A DNA stretch of 64,000 bases from the NCBI RefSeq assembly GCF_001952935.1, contig NZ_CP018319.1, positions 5,290,001-5,354,000 on the forward strand, in the 5' to 3' direction. The notes below the pieces were generated by a model. It ran no database searches. It was given only the letters and a program-made list of their open reading frames with translations, and was not told the origin of the DNA. The stretch is from Pseudomonas frederiksbergensis. Lineage in GTDB: Bacteria > Pseudomonadota > Gammaproteobacteria > Pseudomonadales > Pseudomonadaceae. Positions 1 through 7,702 of this stretch are shown here, one piece after another. The position numbers and the translations under genes were made by a program. The number at the start of each line of letters is the position of its first letter. Position 1 is the first letter of the stretch.

Positions 1-106
1 TGACCGAGGTGCGCGCGCAGCCGTCGCCGCTCAGGGCCAGTGCAGCAGCGACGCTGGTGCCTTCGGCGACCCGCAGGGTACGTCCGTCGAGCATCAATTC
101 AGGCAT
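1..106 (-). CDS. 2Fe-2S ferredoxin-domain subunit of a dehydrogenase (partial, N-terminus only)
   Basis: Only the first 35 or so codons are present; the gene runs off the left edge. The start MPELMLDGRTLRV, then a Gly-Cys-Ala-Arg-Thr-Ser stretch, resembles the N-terminus of the small 2Fe-2S subunits (Fer2_4 type) that pair with FAD subunits in D-hydroxyproline dehydrogenase. Its ATG overlaps the stop of the upstream FAD subunit gene by 8 bases, which implies translational coupling. By inference it is the gamma subunit that passes electrons from the FAD subunits. The cluster cysteines lie outside the window, so the call rests on the N-terminal pattern and context. Confidence 0.6.
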   Translation of the reverse strand, partial: MPELMLDGRTLRVAEGTSVAAALALSGDGCARTSV

Positions 107-1214
107 AAACGGGCTCCCCGAGAAAACGTTGCGGCAGATACGGTTGCGCGGCCAACGGCGGCGTTTCGTCGAACAGCTGCGCGACCAACAGGTCGGCAGT
201 GCCGGGTGCGGTCGTCACGCCAAGGCCCTCGTGACCGACCGCCAGCCATAAGCCTTTGCGTTGCGGGTGCTGGCCCACCAGCGGCAAGCCGTCGGGGCTG
301 GCAGCGCGAAAACCGGTCCAGGCGCGGATACCGTTGAGCTGAGCCAGACCCGGCATGTAATCGGTGGCACGCCGGAGCATTTTCGCCAGCATCCAGCCCT
401 CGACTTGCGGGTCGGTGGTGCCGAATTGGCGTGAGGCGCCGATGAACAGTTGCCCGGTTGGCCGCGGCTGAATGTTGCAAGCCGTCGAAGGGCCGCTGGC
501 GTTGTGGGCACTGGTGACGTAACCGAGTTCCACCAGGGTGTGAGTGACCTTGCCGGGGTAGCGGTCGGTGATCAGCAAGTGGCCTTTCTTCGGCTCGATC
601 GGCAACTCCGGGCACAGCGCGTTGGCCTGGACGCCGTTGGCCAGAATCACCGCTTCGGCGCTTAGCCAGTGACCGTCGTCGAGGCGCACACGGTTGCCAT
701 CGACTTCGCTGACCCGCGCCCGACGTTGGCTGATGTTCGGTGTGTCGAGCATCCAATTGGCGGTTGCCGGCGCATACAGAATGCCGTCGCCATTGATCAG
801 CAGGCCGCCTTCCAGACCCTCGCGCAGTTCCGGTTCGCGCTGGTGCAAGGCACTGCTGGAGATCAATTCGCAGGCCACGCCTTGGGCCTGCAAATTCAGG
901 TATTTACTGTGGGCGACGGCCATTTCTTCGGCATTGGCCGCCAGCCAGAGGGTGCCGTTGCAACGGTAAGCGCAGCCGTCGGGCAGGGCCGGCGCCAGTT
1001 CGCGCCAGCGTTGCAGGGAGTATTGACTGAGGGCCAGTTCGGCCGGGTTGTCGTCCAGGACCAGCAAGTGGCCCATGCCCGCCGCCGTAGCGCCGGGCAG
1101 GCCGGCGTCCAGTACCAGCACGCGCAAGCCGCGTCCCGCCAGCGCCTGGGCACACGCGGCGCCGATGATGCCGGCGCCGATCACGATCACATCGGCCACC
1201 CGGCCCTCGTTCAC
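99..1214 (-). CDS. FAD-dependent oxidoreductase, probable D-hydroxyproline dehydrogenase FAD subunit
   Basis: DAO-type flavoprotein of 371 residues. The N-terminus has a Rossmann FAD-binding motif (DVIVIGAGIIGAACAQAL) and a C-terminal FAD-contact region (GLWLAVGHEGLGVTTAPGTA). The open frame extends upstream, but the likely start is a GTG whose GTGA overlaps the stop of the epimerase gene. It lies between the hydroxyproline epimerase and a 2Fe-2S subunit gene. This matches the heteromeric Pseudomonas D-hydroxyproline dehydrogenases (Lhp type), which oxidise cis-4-hydroxy-D-proline to a pyrroline carboxylate. Family membership is clear; the exact substrate is inferred from neighbours. Confidence 0.82.
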   Translation of the reverse strand: MNEGRVADVIVIGAGIIGAACAQALAGRGLRVLVLDAGLPGATAAGMGHLLVLDDNPAELALSQYSLQRWRELAPALPDGCAYRCNGTLWLAANAEEMAVAHSKYLNLQAQGVACELISSSALHQREPELREGLEGGLLINGDGILYAPATANWMLDTPNISQRRARVSEVDGNRVRLDDGHWLSAEAVILANGVQANALCPELPIEPKKGHLLITDRYPGKVTHTLVELGYVTSAHNASGPSTACNIQPRPTGQLFIGASRQFGTTDPQVEGWMLAKMLRRATDYMPGLAQLNGIRAWTGFRAASPDGLPLVGQHPQRKGLWLAVGHEGLGVTTAPGTADLLVAQLFDETPPLAAQPYLPQRFLGEPVYA

Positions 1215-2143
1215 GGACGAATGCCCCAGGCGAACGGGTCGTCCTGTTCGATGATCAGGCTGGCTTCGGCGCTGATAAAGGCGCGGCCGCGAATGGTCGG
1301 CACAATGCGTTCGCCCTGAAGTTCGTAGGAACCCTCGAATTCGCTGCCGATGACGCTGGCCTGACGCCAGATCTGTCCCGGCTGCAATTTGTCGTCGGCC
1401 GCCAGGCACGCCAGTTTGGCGCTGGTGCCGGTGCCGCAGGGCGAGCGGTCGTAGGCCTTGCCGGGGCAAAGGACGAAGTTGCGGCTGTCGGCCTGCTCGT
1501 CATCGGCGAACAGCTCGACATGGTCGATCAAGCCGCCGTCTTCGCCGCGAATACCCTGAGTTTCCAGTGCTTGCTGCACGGCGAAGGTGTAGGCGGTCAG
1601 CGCATCGAGGTTATCGCCGGCAATATGCAGACCGTGCTCGGCGATCAAGAAGAACCAGTTGCCACCCCAGGCAACATCGCCGGTCACTTGACCGATCCCC
1701 GGCACGTGCAGCGATAGCGCTTTGCGGTAACGGTAGGCCGGCACGTTGCGCACGCTGACCGAATGGTCTTCATGCAGCGTCGCTTGCACCGTGCCCACCG
1801 GGGTTTCGATGCTGTGCACCCCGGGGCCGATCTTGCCCAGATGCGCCAGCGAGGCCACCAGGCCGATGGTGCCGTGGCCGCACATGCCGAGGTAACCGCT
1901 GTTGTTGAAGAAAATCACGCCGGCACAGGCGCTAGGGTCCACCGGCTCACAGAGCAGGGCGCCGACCAGCACATCGCTGCCTCGGGGTTCCAGCACGCAA
2001 GCGGCGCGCCATTGATCATGCTGTTCGGCCAGCCGCTGTCGACGCTCGGCCATGCTGCCGTTGCCCAGGTCAGGAAAGCCGGCGGTCACCAGGCGGGTCG
2101 GTTCGCCGCCGGTGTGGGAGTCGATCACGGTGATGCGTTTCAT
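1211..2143 (-). CDS. lhpA: 4-hydroxyproline 2-epimerase (proline racemase family)
   Basis: A 310-residue protein of the cofactor-independent proline racemase/hydroxyproline epimerase family. Both catalytic cysteines are present at the usual positions: Cys88 in MCGHGTIG and Cys236 in SPCGTGTSA. It would convert trans-4-hydroxy-L-proline to cis-4-hydroxy-D-proline, the first step of hydroxyproline catabolism. It is followed with a four-base overlap by the FAD dehydrogenase subunit and preceded on the same strand by a GntR regulator. Length and active-site numbering fit 4-hydroxyproline epimerases better than 3-hydroxyproline dehydratases, where the second cysteine is Thr. Confidence 0.9.
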   Translation of the reverse strand: MKRITVIDSHTGGEPTRLVTAGFPDLGNGSMAERRQRLAEQHDQWRAACVLEPRGSDVLVGALLCEPVDPSACAGVIFFNNSGYLGMCGHGTIGLVASLAHLGKIGPGVHSIETPVGTVQATLHEDHSVSVRNVPAYRYRKALSLHVPGIGQVTGDVAWGGNWFFLIAEHGLHIAGDNLDALTAYTFAVQQALETQGIRGEDGGLIDHVELFADDEQADSRNFVLCPGKAYDRSPCGTGTSAKLACLAADDKLQPGQIWRQASVIGSEFEGSYELQGERIVPTIRGRAFISAEASLIIEQDDPFAWGIRP

Positions 2144-2220
2144 GGGATGGCCACGTCCGTTCAGATGAGTGAACGAAAGAGTGGCCTGTAGAGAGGGGTG
2201 TCGGCTTGATGGTTTTATCC

Positions 2221-2244
2221 AGTGCCGATGACGAAATCGGCACA
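2221..2244 (-). terminator. Hairpin after the GntR gene
   Basis: Arms GTGCCGAT (2222-2229) and ATCGGCAC (2236-2243) form a perfect 8-bp stem just downstream of the GntR gene stop. The following tract in that direction (TGGATAAAACC) has no good U-run, so it may be an attenuating hairpin rather than a full terminator between the regulator and the catabolic operon. Confidence 0.4.
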
Positions 2245-2257
2245 GTGCGGCGAGCGG

Positions 2258-2929
2258 TCAGTGGTGGTGAGGCAGGTGTTCGAACAGGGTTTTGCAGACG
2301 CCGGCGATGTGCTCGTCGAGCAACTTCACCGCCAGGTCCACGTCACCGGCGCGGCAGGCCGCAAGGATTTCCCGGTGTTCGTGATCGGCGCGTTCCTTGC
2401 CGGCCGACAGGCTCATCTGCATGCGCAGGTAGCGCTCCAGCTTGTCGTTGACCGAGCGGATCAGGCCGACCAGAAACGGTCGTTGCGCCGGCTCGTAAAG
2501 GCAAGCGTGCAGTTCCCAGTTGAGCTCGGCCCAGCGGCCCACATCATCTTCGCCGATGAACTCCTGGCAGATGCGTTCGGCACGGGCGAAGGTTTCTTCG
2601 GTCATGTTCGGAATGGCCAGGCGCAGCACCTTGTCTTCGAGCAGCATGCGCACTTCGAACATTTGCGCCAGTTCTGCATCGGAAACCCGGGTGACCATCG
2701 CCCCGCGATTGCGCTGGAACATCACCAGGCCTTCGGCCTCCAGGCGCTTGAGGGCTTCGCGCACCGGAATCTTGCTGACGTTGAACTGGCGGGCAATGTC
2801 ATCCTGGCGGATCGGCTCGTCCTCGGCGAAATGCCCGGCGACGATGGCGTCACGCAGATGACGGGTGATGATTTCCGACGTCGAAGGCGAATTGCCAAGG
2901 TCGGGAGCGTTGAGTTTGGTCAGGGCCAC
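2258..2929 (-). CDS. GntR-family (FCD subfamily) transcriptional regulator of hydroxyproline catabolism
   Basis: A 223-residue protein with an N-terminal winged helix-turn-helix (residues about 20-85, with the typical DDIARQFNVSKIPVREALKRL) and a C-terminal all-helical FCD ligand-binding domain. Members of this subfamily usually repress catabolic operons until the substrate or a product binds, with metal often helping binding. It lies directly upstream of the hydroxyproline epimerase on the same strand, 114 bases away, so it is probably the local regulator. A GTATAC-centred palindrome just upstream of its own start is a possible auto-operator. The target is inferred from position. Confidence 0.85.
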   Translation of the reverse strand: MALTKLNAPDLGNSPSTSEIITRHLRDAIVAGHFAEDEPIRQDDIARQFNVSKIPVREALKRLEAEGLVMFQRNRGAMVTRVSDAELAQMFEVRMLLEDKVLRLAIPNMTEETFARAERICQEFIGEDDVGRWAELNWELHACLYEPAQRPFLVGLIRSVNDKLERYLRMQMSLSAGKERADHEHREILAACRAGDVDLAVKLLDEHIAGVCKTLFEHLPHHH

Positions 2930-2957
2930 GGTCGTGATCGTCAGGATTGAATTGCAG

Positions 2958-2975
2958 ATAGGGTATACGAATTTG
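2958..2975. promoter_or_regulatory. Possible GntR/FCD operator centred on GTATAC
   Basis: The stretch ATAGGGTATACGAATTTG lies about 30-45 bases upstream of the GntR gene start. FCD-type regulators often bind short palindromes with a GTATAC or similar core. No second copy is visible in front of the epimerase, so an auto-regulatory role is the most that can be suggested. Confidence 0.35.
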
Positions 2976-3028
2976 AACTGGCTGGTCTTCGGCGATGGCC
3001 AGAACCTCCAGCCACCGTCTACCCGCCA

Positions 3029-4468
3029 TCAACGTTCGGGAAGGTTCCAGCTCTCGCGGACTTGCTCATAGTCTGCTTCGGGCATTTGAACCAGCAGAGG
3101 GGACTGGCGAGGATCCAGCCAATCGAACAAGCGAGAAACATCCGCTGGGTCCATGGCGGTGCAGCCCAGCGTCGGCGAGGTGGGGCCGCGCCAGATGTGG
3201 AAGAAAATGCACGAGCCCGAGGTGGGGGACGCTGGCGTATTGTGCTCGATGAAAATGCCTTTTCGATAGGTGTCGTCATCGCGACGCATCTGTTCGGAGC
3301 TGTCCCAGTCTTTCGAAACAGCCGCTCCGTCGACCAGCTCGTTATAGCGCGTGGAGTGGCTGTCATCCACGCATTCGATGGTCGGGGTGAGTGCCAGGTA
3401 AGGCAGTCTGGTGTCGGCCGTGCTGTCGTAGCCAAACGCGGTTCCCAGTTTGAACACCCCGGCAGGTGCTTTGCCGTCACCTTCACGTTTGACCGGACCT
3501 ACGCGTTGCTCAACGCTGCTCAGGCCCTTGCCCCACGCCAGACCGCTCTTGCCGACCACCACCGGAAACGCCCCTTCGTATTTTCGAAAGCCGTTGTCTT
3601 GTCGCTCATAGCGCTGGGCAGTGCCCTGAATGTCAGTCCAGTTTTTTGTGGTGACCACAATCAGCTGATTGGCGGTGTCGAGAACATCGCGTGCACCCAG
3701 CGGCGTGATGGGGAAGTCCATGACATTCTTCGGCGAACCGTCACCGCTGTAGGTGAAGTGCCACCATTCCTTGGAATACCCGATAAATCCTTCTTTCTCC
3801 ATGGCCCTGCTGAGCTTCTGGCGATTGTCCCTGGCGGCAGCGCTGATCGTCGGGTTGTCGGTATGTGCGCGCTCATCGAAGCAATCGAACCCCGTGCCCA
3901 TGTCGAGCGCGCCGTCGCGCCAACGCTGGCCATAAGGGGCGGTGCAATCGACTTGTCCGGCTGAAGGGGTCCAGGTATCGGCGGGCAGGGCATCCGGGCC
4001 GGTCAGTGTCAGGTCCACGGTTGAGCCTTTGGAGTGGTTCGACACCCGGGCCACGTAGCCCAGGCGCCAGAAATCCTGCTTGTCCACGCGCGGATAGAAC
4101 TCGGCCTTGCGCGGGTCACCCAGCTCCGACGCAAAGCGCCCCATATCGGCAACGGCACGGCTCGGTCGATAACAGTCAAACACCTTCAAACCGTAGCCCT
4201 GCGCCCGCAGGGCCGTTTGTACCCGAGCGAGGGCCTTGGCGGCGTCCAGCGATAACAGGCACTGTGGCGCGGCGTAACCGTCGAGTGGGTGCCCGGTGAA
4301 GTTGTGAGCGCTGGCATAGCGAATGTCTTGCTCGATGCCCGGCTCAATCGTGCGCAGATACACCATGTTCTCGGGTCGTGTCTCTGCACCGGCGATGCCG
4401 GGCACGACAATGCTCAGGCACAGGATCCATCGCCGCCAGGTCCGCGTGAGCCTGTTTGGCTGATCCAT
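3029..4468 (-). CDS. Two-domain peptidoglycan enzyme: D-Ala-D-Ala dipeptidase (VanX/DdpX type) fused to an L,D-transpeptidase-like domain
   Basis: A 479-residue exported protein. An n-region with TWRRW and a hydrophobic core ending GIAGA indicates a signal peptide. Residues about 35-240 carry the M15D/VanX zinc site: SNHSKGSTVDL (His145, Asp152) and EWWHF (Glu234, His237). Residues about 270-465 resemble a YkuD L,D-transpeptidase, with HIWRGPTSPTLGC giving His424 and Cys436, though the usual S-H-G-C is T-L-G-C. The first half should cut D-Ala-D-Ala; the second may bind or crosslink peptidoglycan stems. A TTG at 4525 with a GAGAGG site is an alternative start adding 19 residues; I chose the ATG because it gives a normal signal peptide. 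It is divergent from kup. Confidence 0.8.
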   Translation of the reverse strand: MDQPNRLTRTWRRWILCLSIVVPGIAGAETRPENMVYLRTIEPGIEQDIRYASAHNFTGHPLDGYAAPQCLLSLDAAKALARVQTALRAQGYGLKVFDCYRPSRAVADMGRFASELGDPRKAEFYPRVDKQDFWRLGYVARVSNHSKGSTVDLTLTGPDALPADTWTPSAGQVDCTAPYGQRWRDGALDMGTGFDCFDERAHTDNPTISAAARDNRQKLSRAMEKEGFIGYSKEWWHFTYSGDGSPKNVMDFPITPLGARDVLDTANQLIVVTTKNWTDIQGTAQRYERQDNGFRKYEGAFPVVVGKSGLAWGKGLSSVEQRVGPVKREGDGKAPAGVFKLGTAFGYDSTADTRLPYLALTPTIECVDDSHSTRYNELVDGAAVSKDWDSSEQMRRDDDTYRKGIFIEHNTPASPTSGSCIFFHIWRGPTSPTLGCTAMDPADVSRLFDWLDPRQSPLLVQMPEADYEQVRESWNLPER

Positions 4469-4778
4469 TGCGCAACGAGGGTGGTTTGATCTGCCAAACA
4501 GGGTTTTGGACGATCGAATGTCCAAGGCTCGCCTCTCATATGATTTTTTACGCTTTCTTTACGGTGGTCATTTTCGTCCCACACGATACTGGCCGCGTTT
4601 TTTAACGTCTTCGTTACGTATAGCACTTCACCTCTTGGCTAAGCGAGGTGTCAACCAAGGTCATCAATAACCGTTTGAATCAATGCCTCTTTACGGCCGC
4701 CTGTCTCAAACGGCCTCGGGGAGCCGTCTCGCTCAAGGATGGCATGCACTTTCTCCCCCTTCATTCAGAGAGTCTACC

Positions 4779-6680
4779 GTGAGCGAAACAACGTCCGTTG
4801 CACATGAAAATTCTCAAGCCAAAACGTCAGGTGCAGGCTTGCTCGTCGCCGCTGTCGGGGTGGTTTACGGGGACATTGGCACCAGCCCCCTCTACACGTT
4901 GAAAGAAGTATTTTCCGGTCACTACGGCGTTCAGGTAAATCACGACGGCGTGCTAGGCATTCTGTCGTTGATTTTCTGGTCGCTGATCTGGGTGGTCTCG
5001 ATCAAATACGTGCTGTTCATCCTTCGCGCCAACAACCAGGGCGAAGGCGGGATTATGGCGTTGACGGCTTTAGCCCGCCGCGCGGCAACACCTTATCCGC
5101 ACTTGAGCAAGGTACTGGTTCTGCTGGGCCTGTTCGGTGCGGCGCTTTTTTACGGGGACAGCATGATCACCCCGGCTATTTCAGTGCTCTCTGCGGTTGA
5201 AGGACTTCAACTGGCGTTTGACGGAATAGAACACTGGGTTGTGCCCTTGTCAGTGATCGTGCTGGTGGCGCTGTTCTTGATCCAGAAACACGGCACGGCT
5301 CGCATCGGGATCCTGTTCGGGCCAGTGATGGTGCTGTGGTTTGTAGTGTTAGGTGCTTTGGGGATCCATGGCATTTTGCAGCGCCCGGAAGTCTTGCAAG
5401 CGCTCAACCCATACTGGGGCGCTCATTTTTTCATCGCGCATCCGGGGATCGGCGTGGCCATCCTGGGTGCCGTCGTGTTGTCATTGACCGGTGCTGAAGC
5501 GCTGTATGCGGACATGGGGCACTTTGGTCGAAAACCGATTTCTCGTGCCTGGTTCATTCTCGTGTTGCCCGGTTTGGTGCTCAACTACTTTGGCCAAGGC
5601 GCCTTGATCCTGGGAAACCCGGAGGCTGTGCGCAATCCGTTCTATTTGCTGGCGCCTGAGTGGGCACTGTTGCCGATGGTCGCGCTCTCCACACTGGCTA
5701 CCATCATCGCGTCTCAAGCCGTGATTTCCGGTGCTTTCTCCCTGACTCGCCAGGCCATCCAGCTGGGTTACGTCCCTCGCATGTTTATCCAGCACACCTC
5801 CAGCCAGGAGCAGGGGCAGATCTACATCGGCACGGTTAACTGGGCGTTGATGGTCGGTGTCGTGTTGTTGGTGATCGGTTTCGAGTCGTCCAGTGCTTTG
5901 GCCGCAGCGTATGGTGTCGCTGTGACGGGGACCATGCTGATCACAACCCTCTTGTCTTCGGCTGTCGTGCTGCTCTTGTGGAAAACCCCGCGCTGGTTGG
6001 CCATCCCGATGCTGCTCGGATTTTTGCTGGTAGACGGTCTGTATTTCGCCGCCAACGCGCCGAAGATTTTTCAGGGCGGTGCGTTCCCGGTGATTGCCGG
6101 CATCGGTCTGTTCATTTTGATGACGACCTGGAAGCGGGGCAGGAAAATTGTGGTTGAGCGGCTGGATGAAACCGCGCTGCCTCTGCCGCTCTTCATCAGC
6201 AGCATCCGTACGCAGCCTCCTCATCGCGTACAAGGCACGGCGGTGTTTCTGACGGCCAGGGCCGATGCCGTTCCTCATGCGCTGCTGCACAACCTGTTGC
6301 ATAACCAGGTTTTGCATGAACAAGTCGTGTTGCTCACGGTAGTGTCTGAAGACAGCCCTCGCGTCAGTGCTGACAGAAGGTTTGAGGTCGAAGCCTATGG
6401 TGAAGGCTTCTTCCGGGTCAGTCTGCACTTCGGGTTTATCGAGGAGCCGGATGTTCCCCTGGCCTTGAGTCTCTGTCACTTGGCCGATCTGGATTTCAGT
6501 CCGATGCGCACGACCTATTTCCTCAGCCGAGAAACAGTCATTGCGACCAAGCGCATGGGTATGGCTCGTTGGCGAGAGAGCCTGTTTGCCTTTTTACTCA
6601 AGAATGCCAACAGCAATCTGAAGTACTTCAAATTGCCGCTCAACAGGGTGATAGAGCTGGGCACACAGGTCGAGATGTAG
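4779..6680 (+). CDS. kup: Low-affinity potassium transporter Kup
   Basis: A 633-residue inner-membrane potassium:proton symporter. The family signature GVVYGDIGTSPLYTLKE is near the N-terminus, followed by about twelve hydrophobic segments and a cytoplasmic C-terminal domain of about 170 residues. E. coli Kup is 622 residues, so this is full length. The frame is open upstream to 4683, but the GTG at 4779 (SETTSVAHEN) has a CAGAGAG ribosome site at the right distance and gives a normal N-terminus. The gene stands alone between a divergent peptidoglycan hydrolase and a convergent small gene. Confidence 0.95.
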   Translation: MSETTSVAHENSQAKTSGAGLLVAAVGVVYGDIGTSPLYTLKEVFSGHYGVQVNHDGVLGILSLIFWSLIWVVSIKYVLFILRANNQGEGGIMALTALARRAATPYPHLSKVLVLLGLFGAALFYGDSMITPAISVLSAVEGLQLAFDGIEHWVVPLSVIVLVALFLIQKHGTARIGILFGPVMVLWFVVLGALGIHGILQRPEVLQALNPYWGAHFFIAHPGIGVAILGAVVLSLTGAEALYADMGHFGRKPISRAWFILVLPGLVLNYFGQGALILGNPEAVRNPFYLLAPEWALLPMVALSTLATIIASQAVISGAFSLTRQAIQLGYVPRMFIQHTSSQEQGQIYIGTVNWALMVGVVLLVIGFESSSALAAAYGVAVTGTMLITTLLSSAVVLLLWKTPRWLAIPMLLGFLLVDGLYFAANAPKIFQGGAFPVIAGIGLFILMTTWKRGRKIVVERLDETALPLPLFISSIRTQPPHRVQGTAVFLTARADAVPHALLHNLLHNQVLHEQVVLLTVVSEDSPRVSADRRFEVEAYGEGFFRVSLHFGFIEEPDVPLALSLCHLADLDFSPMRTTYFLSRETVIATKRMGMARWRESLFAFLLKNANSNLKYFKLPLNRVIELGTQVEM

Positions 6681-6737
6681 CGATAAACGAGGCTGTTGAC
6701 TCCAGCATCTGGACGGCGACCCGCGCTGTTGAATAGA

Positions 6738-6899
6738 TCAGCTGTCAGGGGAAATGATCGAGTCCGGGCCAGGCTCAGCAGCCAGTTTCAACCGGTCAGC
6801 TTTACTAATGTATTTAGACTTACTGGCCGGTGCCAATTTGGCACTGGCCTTTTTTGCGTGAGCCTTTAACAACTGCTGTATTTTTTTACGACGATTCAT
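6738..6899 (-). CDS. DUF2986 small basic protein
   Basis: A 53-residue gene starting MNRRKKIQQLLKAHAKKA and continuing with ...SKSKYISKADRLKLA. The Lys/Arg-rich start and the KxxYISKADR block match my memory of the DUF2986 family, short proteins common in gamma-proteobacteria with no known function. The ATG is preceded by a weak GAGCAG site. The strong basic charge suggests binding to RNA, DNA or ribosomes, but that is only inference. It lies convergent to kup and upstream of no obvious partner. Confidence 0.75.
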   Translation of the reverse strand: MNRRKKIQQLLKAHAKKASAKLAPASKSKYISKADRLKLAAEPGPDSIISPDS

Positions 6900-7002
6900 G
6901 TTTTCTGCTCGGTTTGTAAACTCTTCAATGATGGCAGAGGTTGGTGCACGAAGCCTAGGGCGTGAAACAGGGCTTCACTGCGTCTTCCATGACTAAGATG
7001 AC

Positions 7003-7031
7003 ATCGGCCAGCGAATATCCGCTGGCCCGAT
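7003..7031 (-). terminator. Hairpin after the VOC gene
   Basis: ATCGGCCAGCG (7003-7013) pairs with CGCTGGCCCGAT (7020-7031) apart from one bulged C, with the loop AATATC. It lies about 30 bases past the stop of the minus-strand VOC gene. No U-run follows, so confidence as a terminator is limited. Confidence 0.4.
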
Positions 7032-7060
7032 GGGGCTACGTACGTTCGAGCTTGTGTCTC

Positions 7061-7516
7061 TCAGGCAAACGCAGCCTCGACAAATGCCTCCAACGCCTTG
7101 TCTTCCAGGATCTCTATAGAGAAGTGCCCGAAGCGCTTGGGCAACCAGATGATGCGTGTCCCGGACGGGGATAGCAGGTTCTCGCGGGCCAACGGCGCTC
7201 CGTTTTCATCTTCTGGCTGAACGCCGGCGACCATCAATTCGTCATAGGCCTTCTCGATGTCCGGTGTCGAGTAGCAGTGGCGATAAATCATCCCCTCGCC
7301 CGAGGCGTCCAACAGTTCCTTCAGGTTCCCCGCCAACGGCTGAACCAACATGAAACGCTCTTGGCCGATCAGCGCAATCGCGTAGCGCACATGCAGACCA
7401 CCTCGCTCCCAGACGAGCGTTTTGGAGATTCTGGCTTTCAGTATCTGTGCGTAGTAAGCACAGGCTTCCTCCAGATTCTTGACCAATATATCGACGTGAC
7501 TGAACTTCAATTCCAT
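7061..7516 (-). CDS. VOC (glyoxalase/bleomycin resistance/dioxygenase fold) protein
   Basis: A 151-residue single-chain VOC protein. The start MELKFSHVDILVKNLEEACAYY has the usual first beta-strand and helix with a metal-ligand-type His7, and the second half has a matching repeat (MIYRHCYSTPDIEKAYDEL, with His) and a closing Phe-Ser-Ile-Glu near the C-terminus. The family covers lyases, dioxygenases and isomerases that act around a divalent metal, and the sequence does not identify a substrate. The small gap to the permease gene upstream gives no firm functional link. Confidence 0.85.
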   Translation of the reverse strand: MELKFSHVDILVKNLEEACAYYAQILKARISKTLVWERGGLHVRYAIALIGQERFMLVQPLAGNLKELLDASGEGMIYRHCYSTPDIEKAYDELMVAGVQPEDENGAPLARENLLSPSGTRIIWLPKRFGHFSIEILEDKALEAFVEAAFA

Positions 7517-7702
7517 TGCATGCCTCCTGCCGGCCCTGCGCCCTGTTGATCCATGGGTACTGATCCTGGGATTGCCCAGTCACAGACTGAGGTGAGCATG
7601 CCATTAACGCCCTCTCTTGCGTTGCAATGATCCTTTAAAAAATCGCAGCCTGGCGAGAGCAAGCGCCCTCGCCACAGAGTCAACGTCACGCGTAACTAGC
7701 AA

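Noticed and set aside
5481..6479. A 332-codon frame antisense to kup
   Set aside because: Low-complexity Arg/Gln-rich translation, typical of a shadow.
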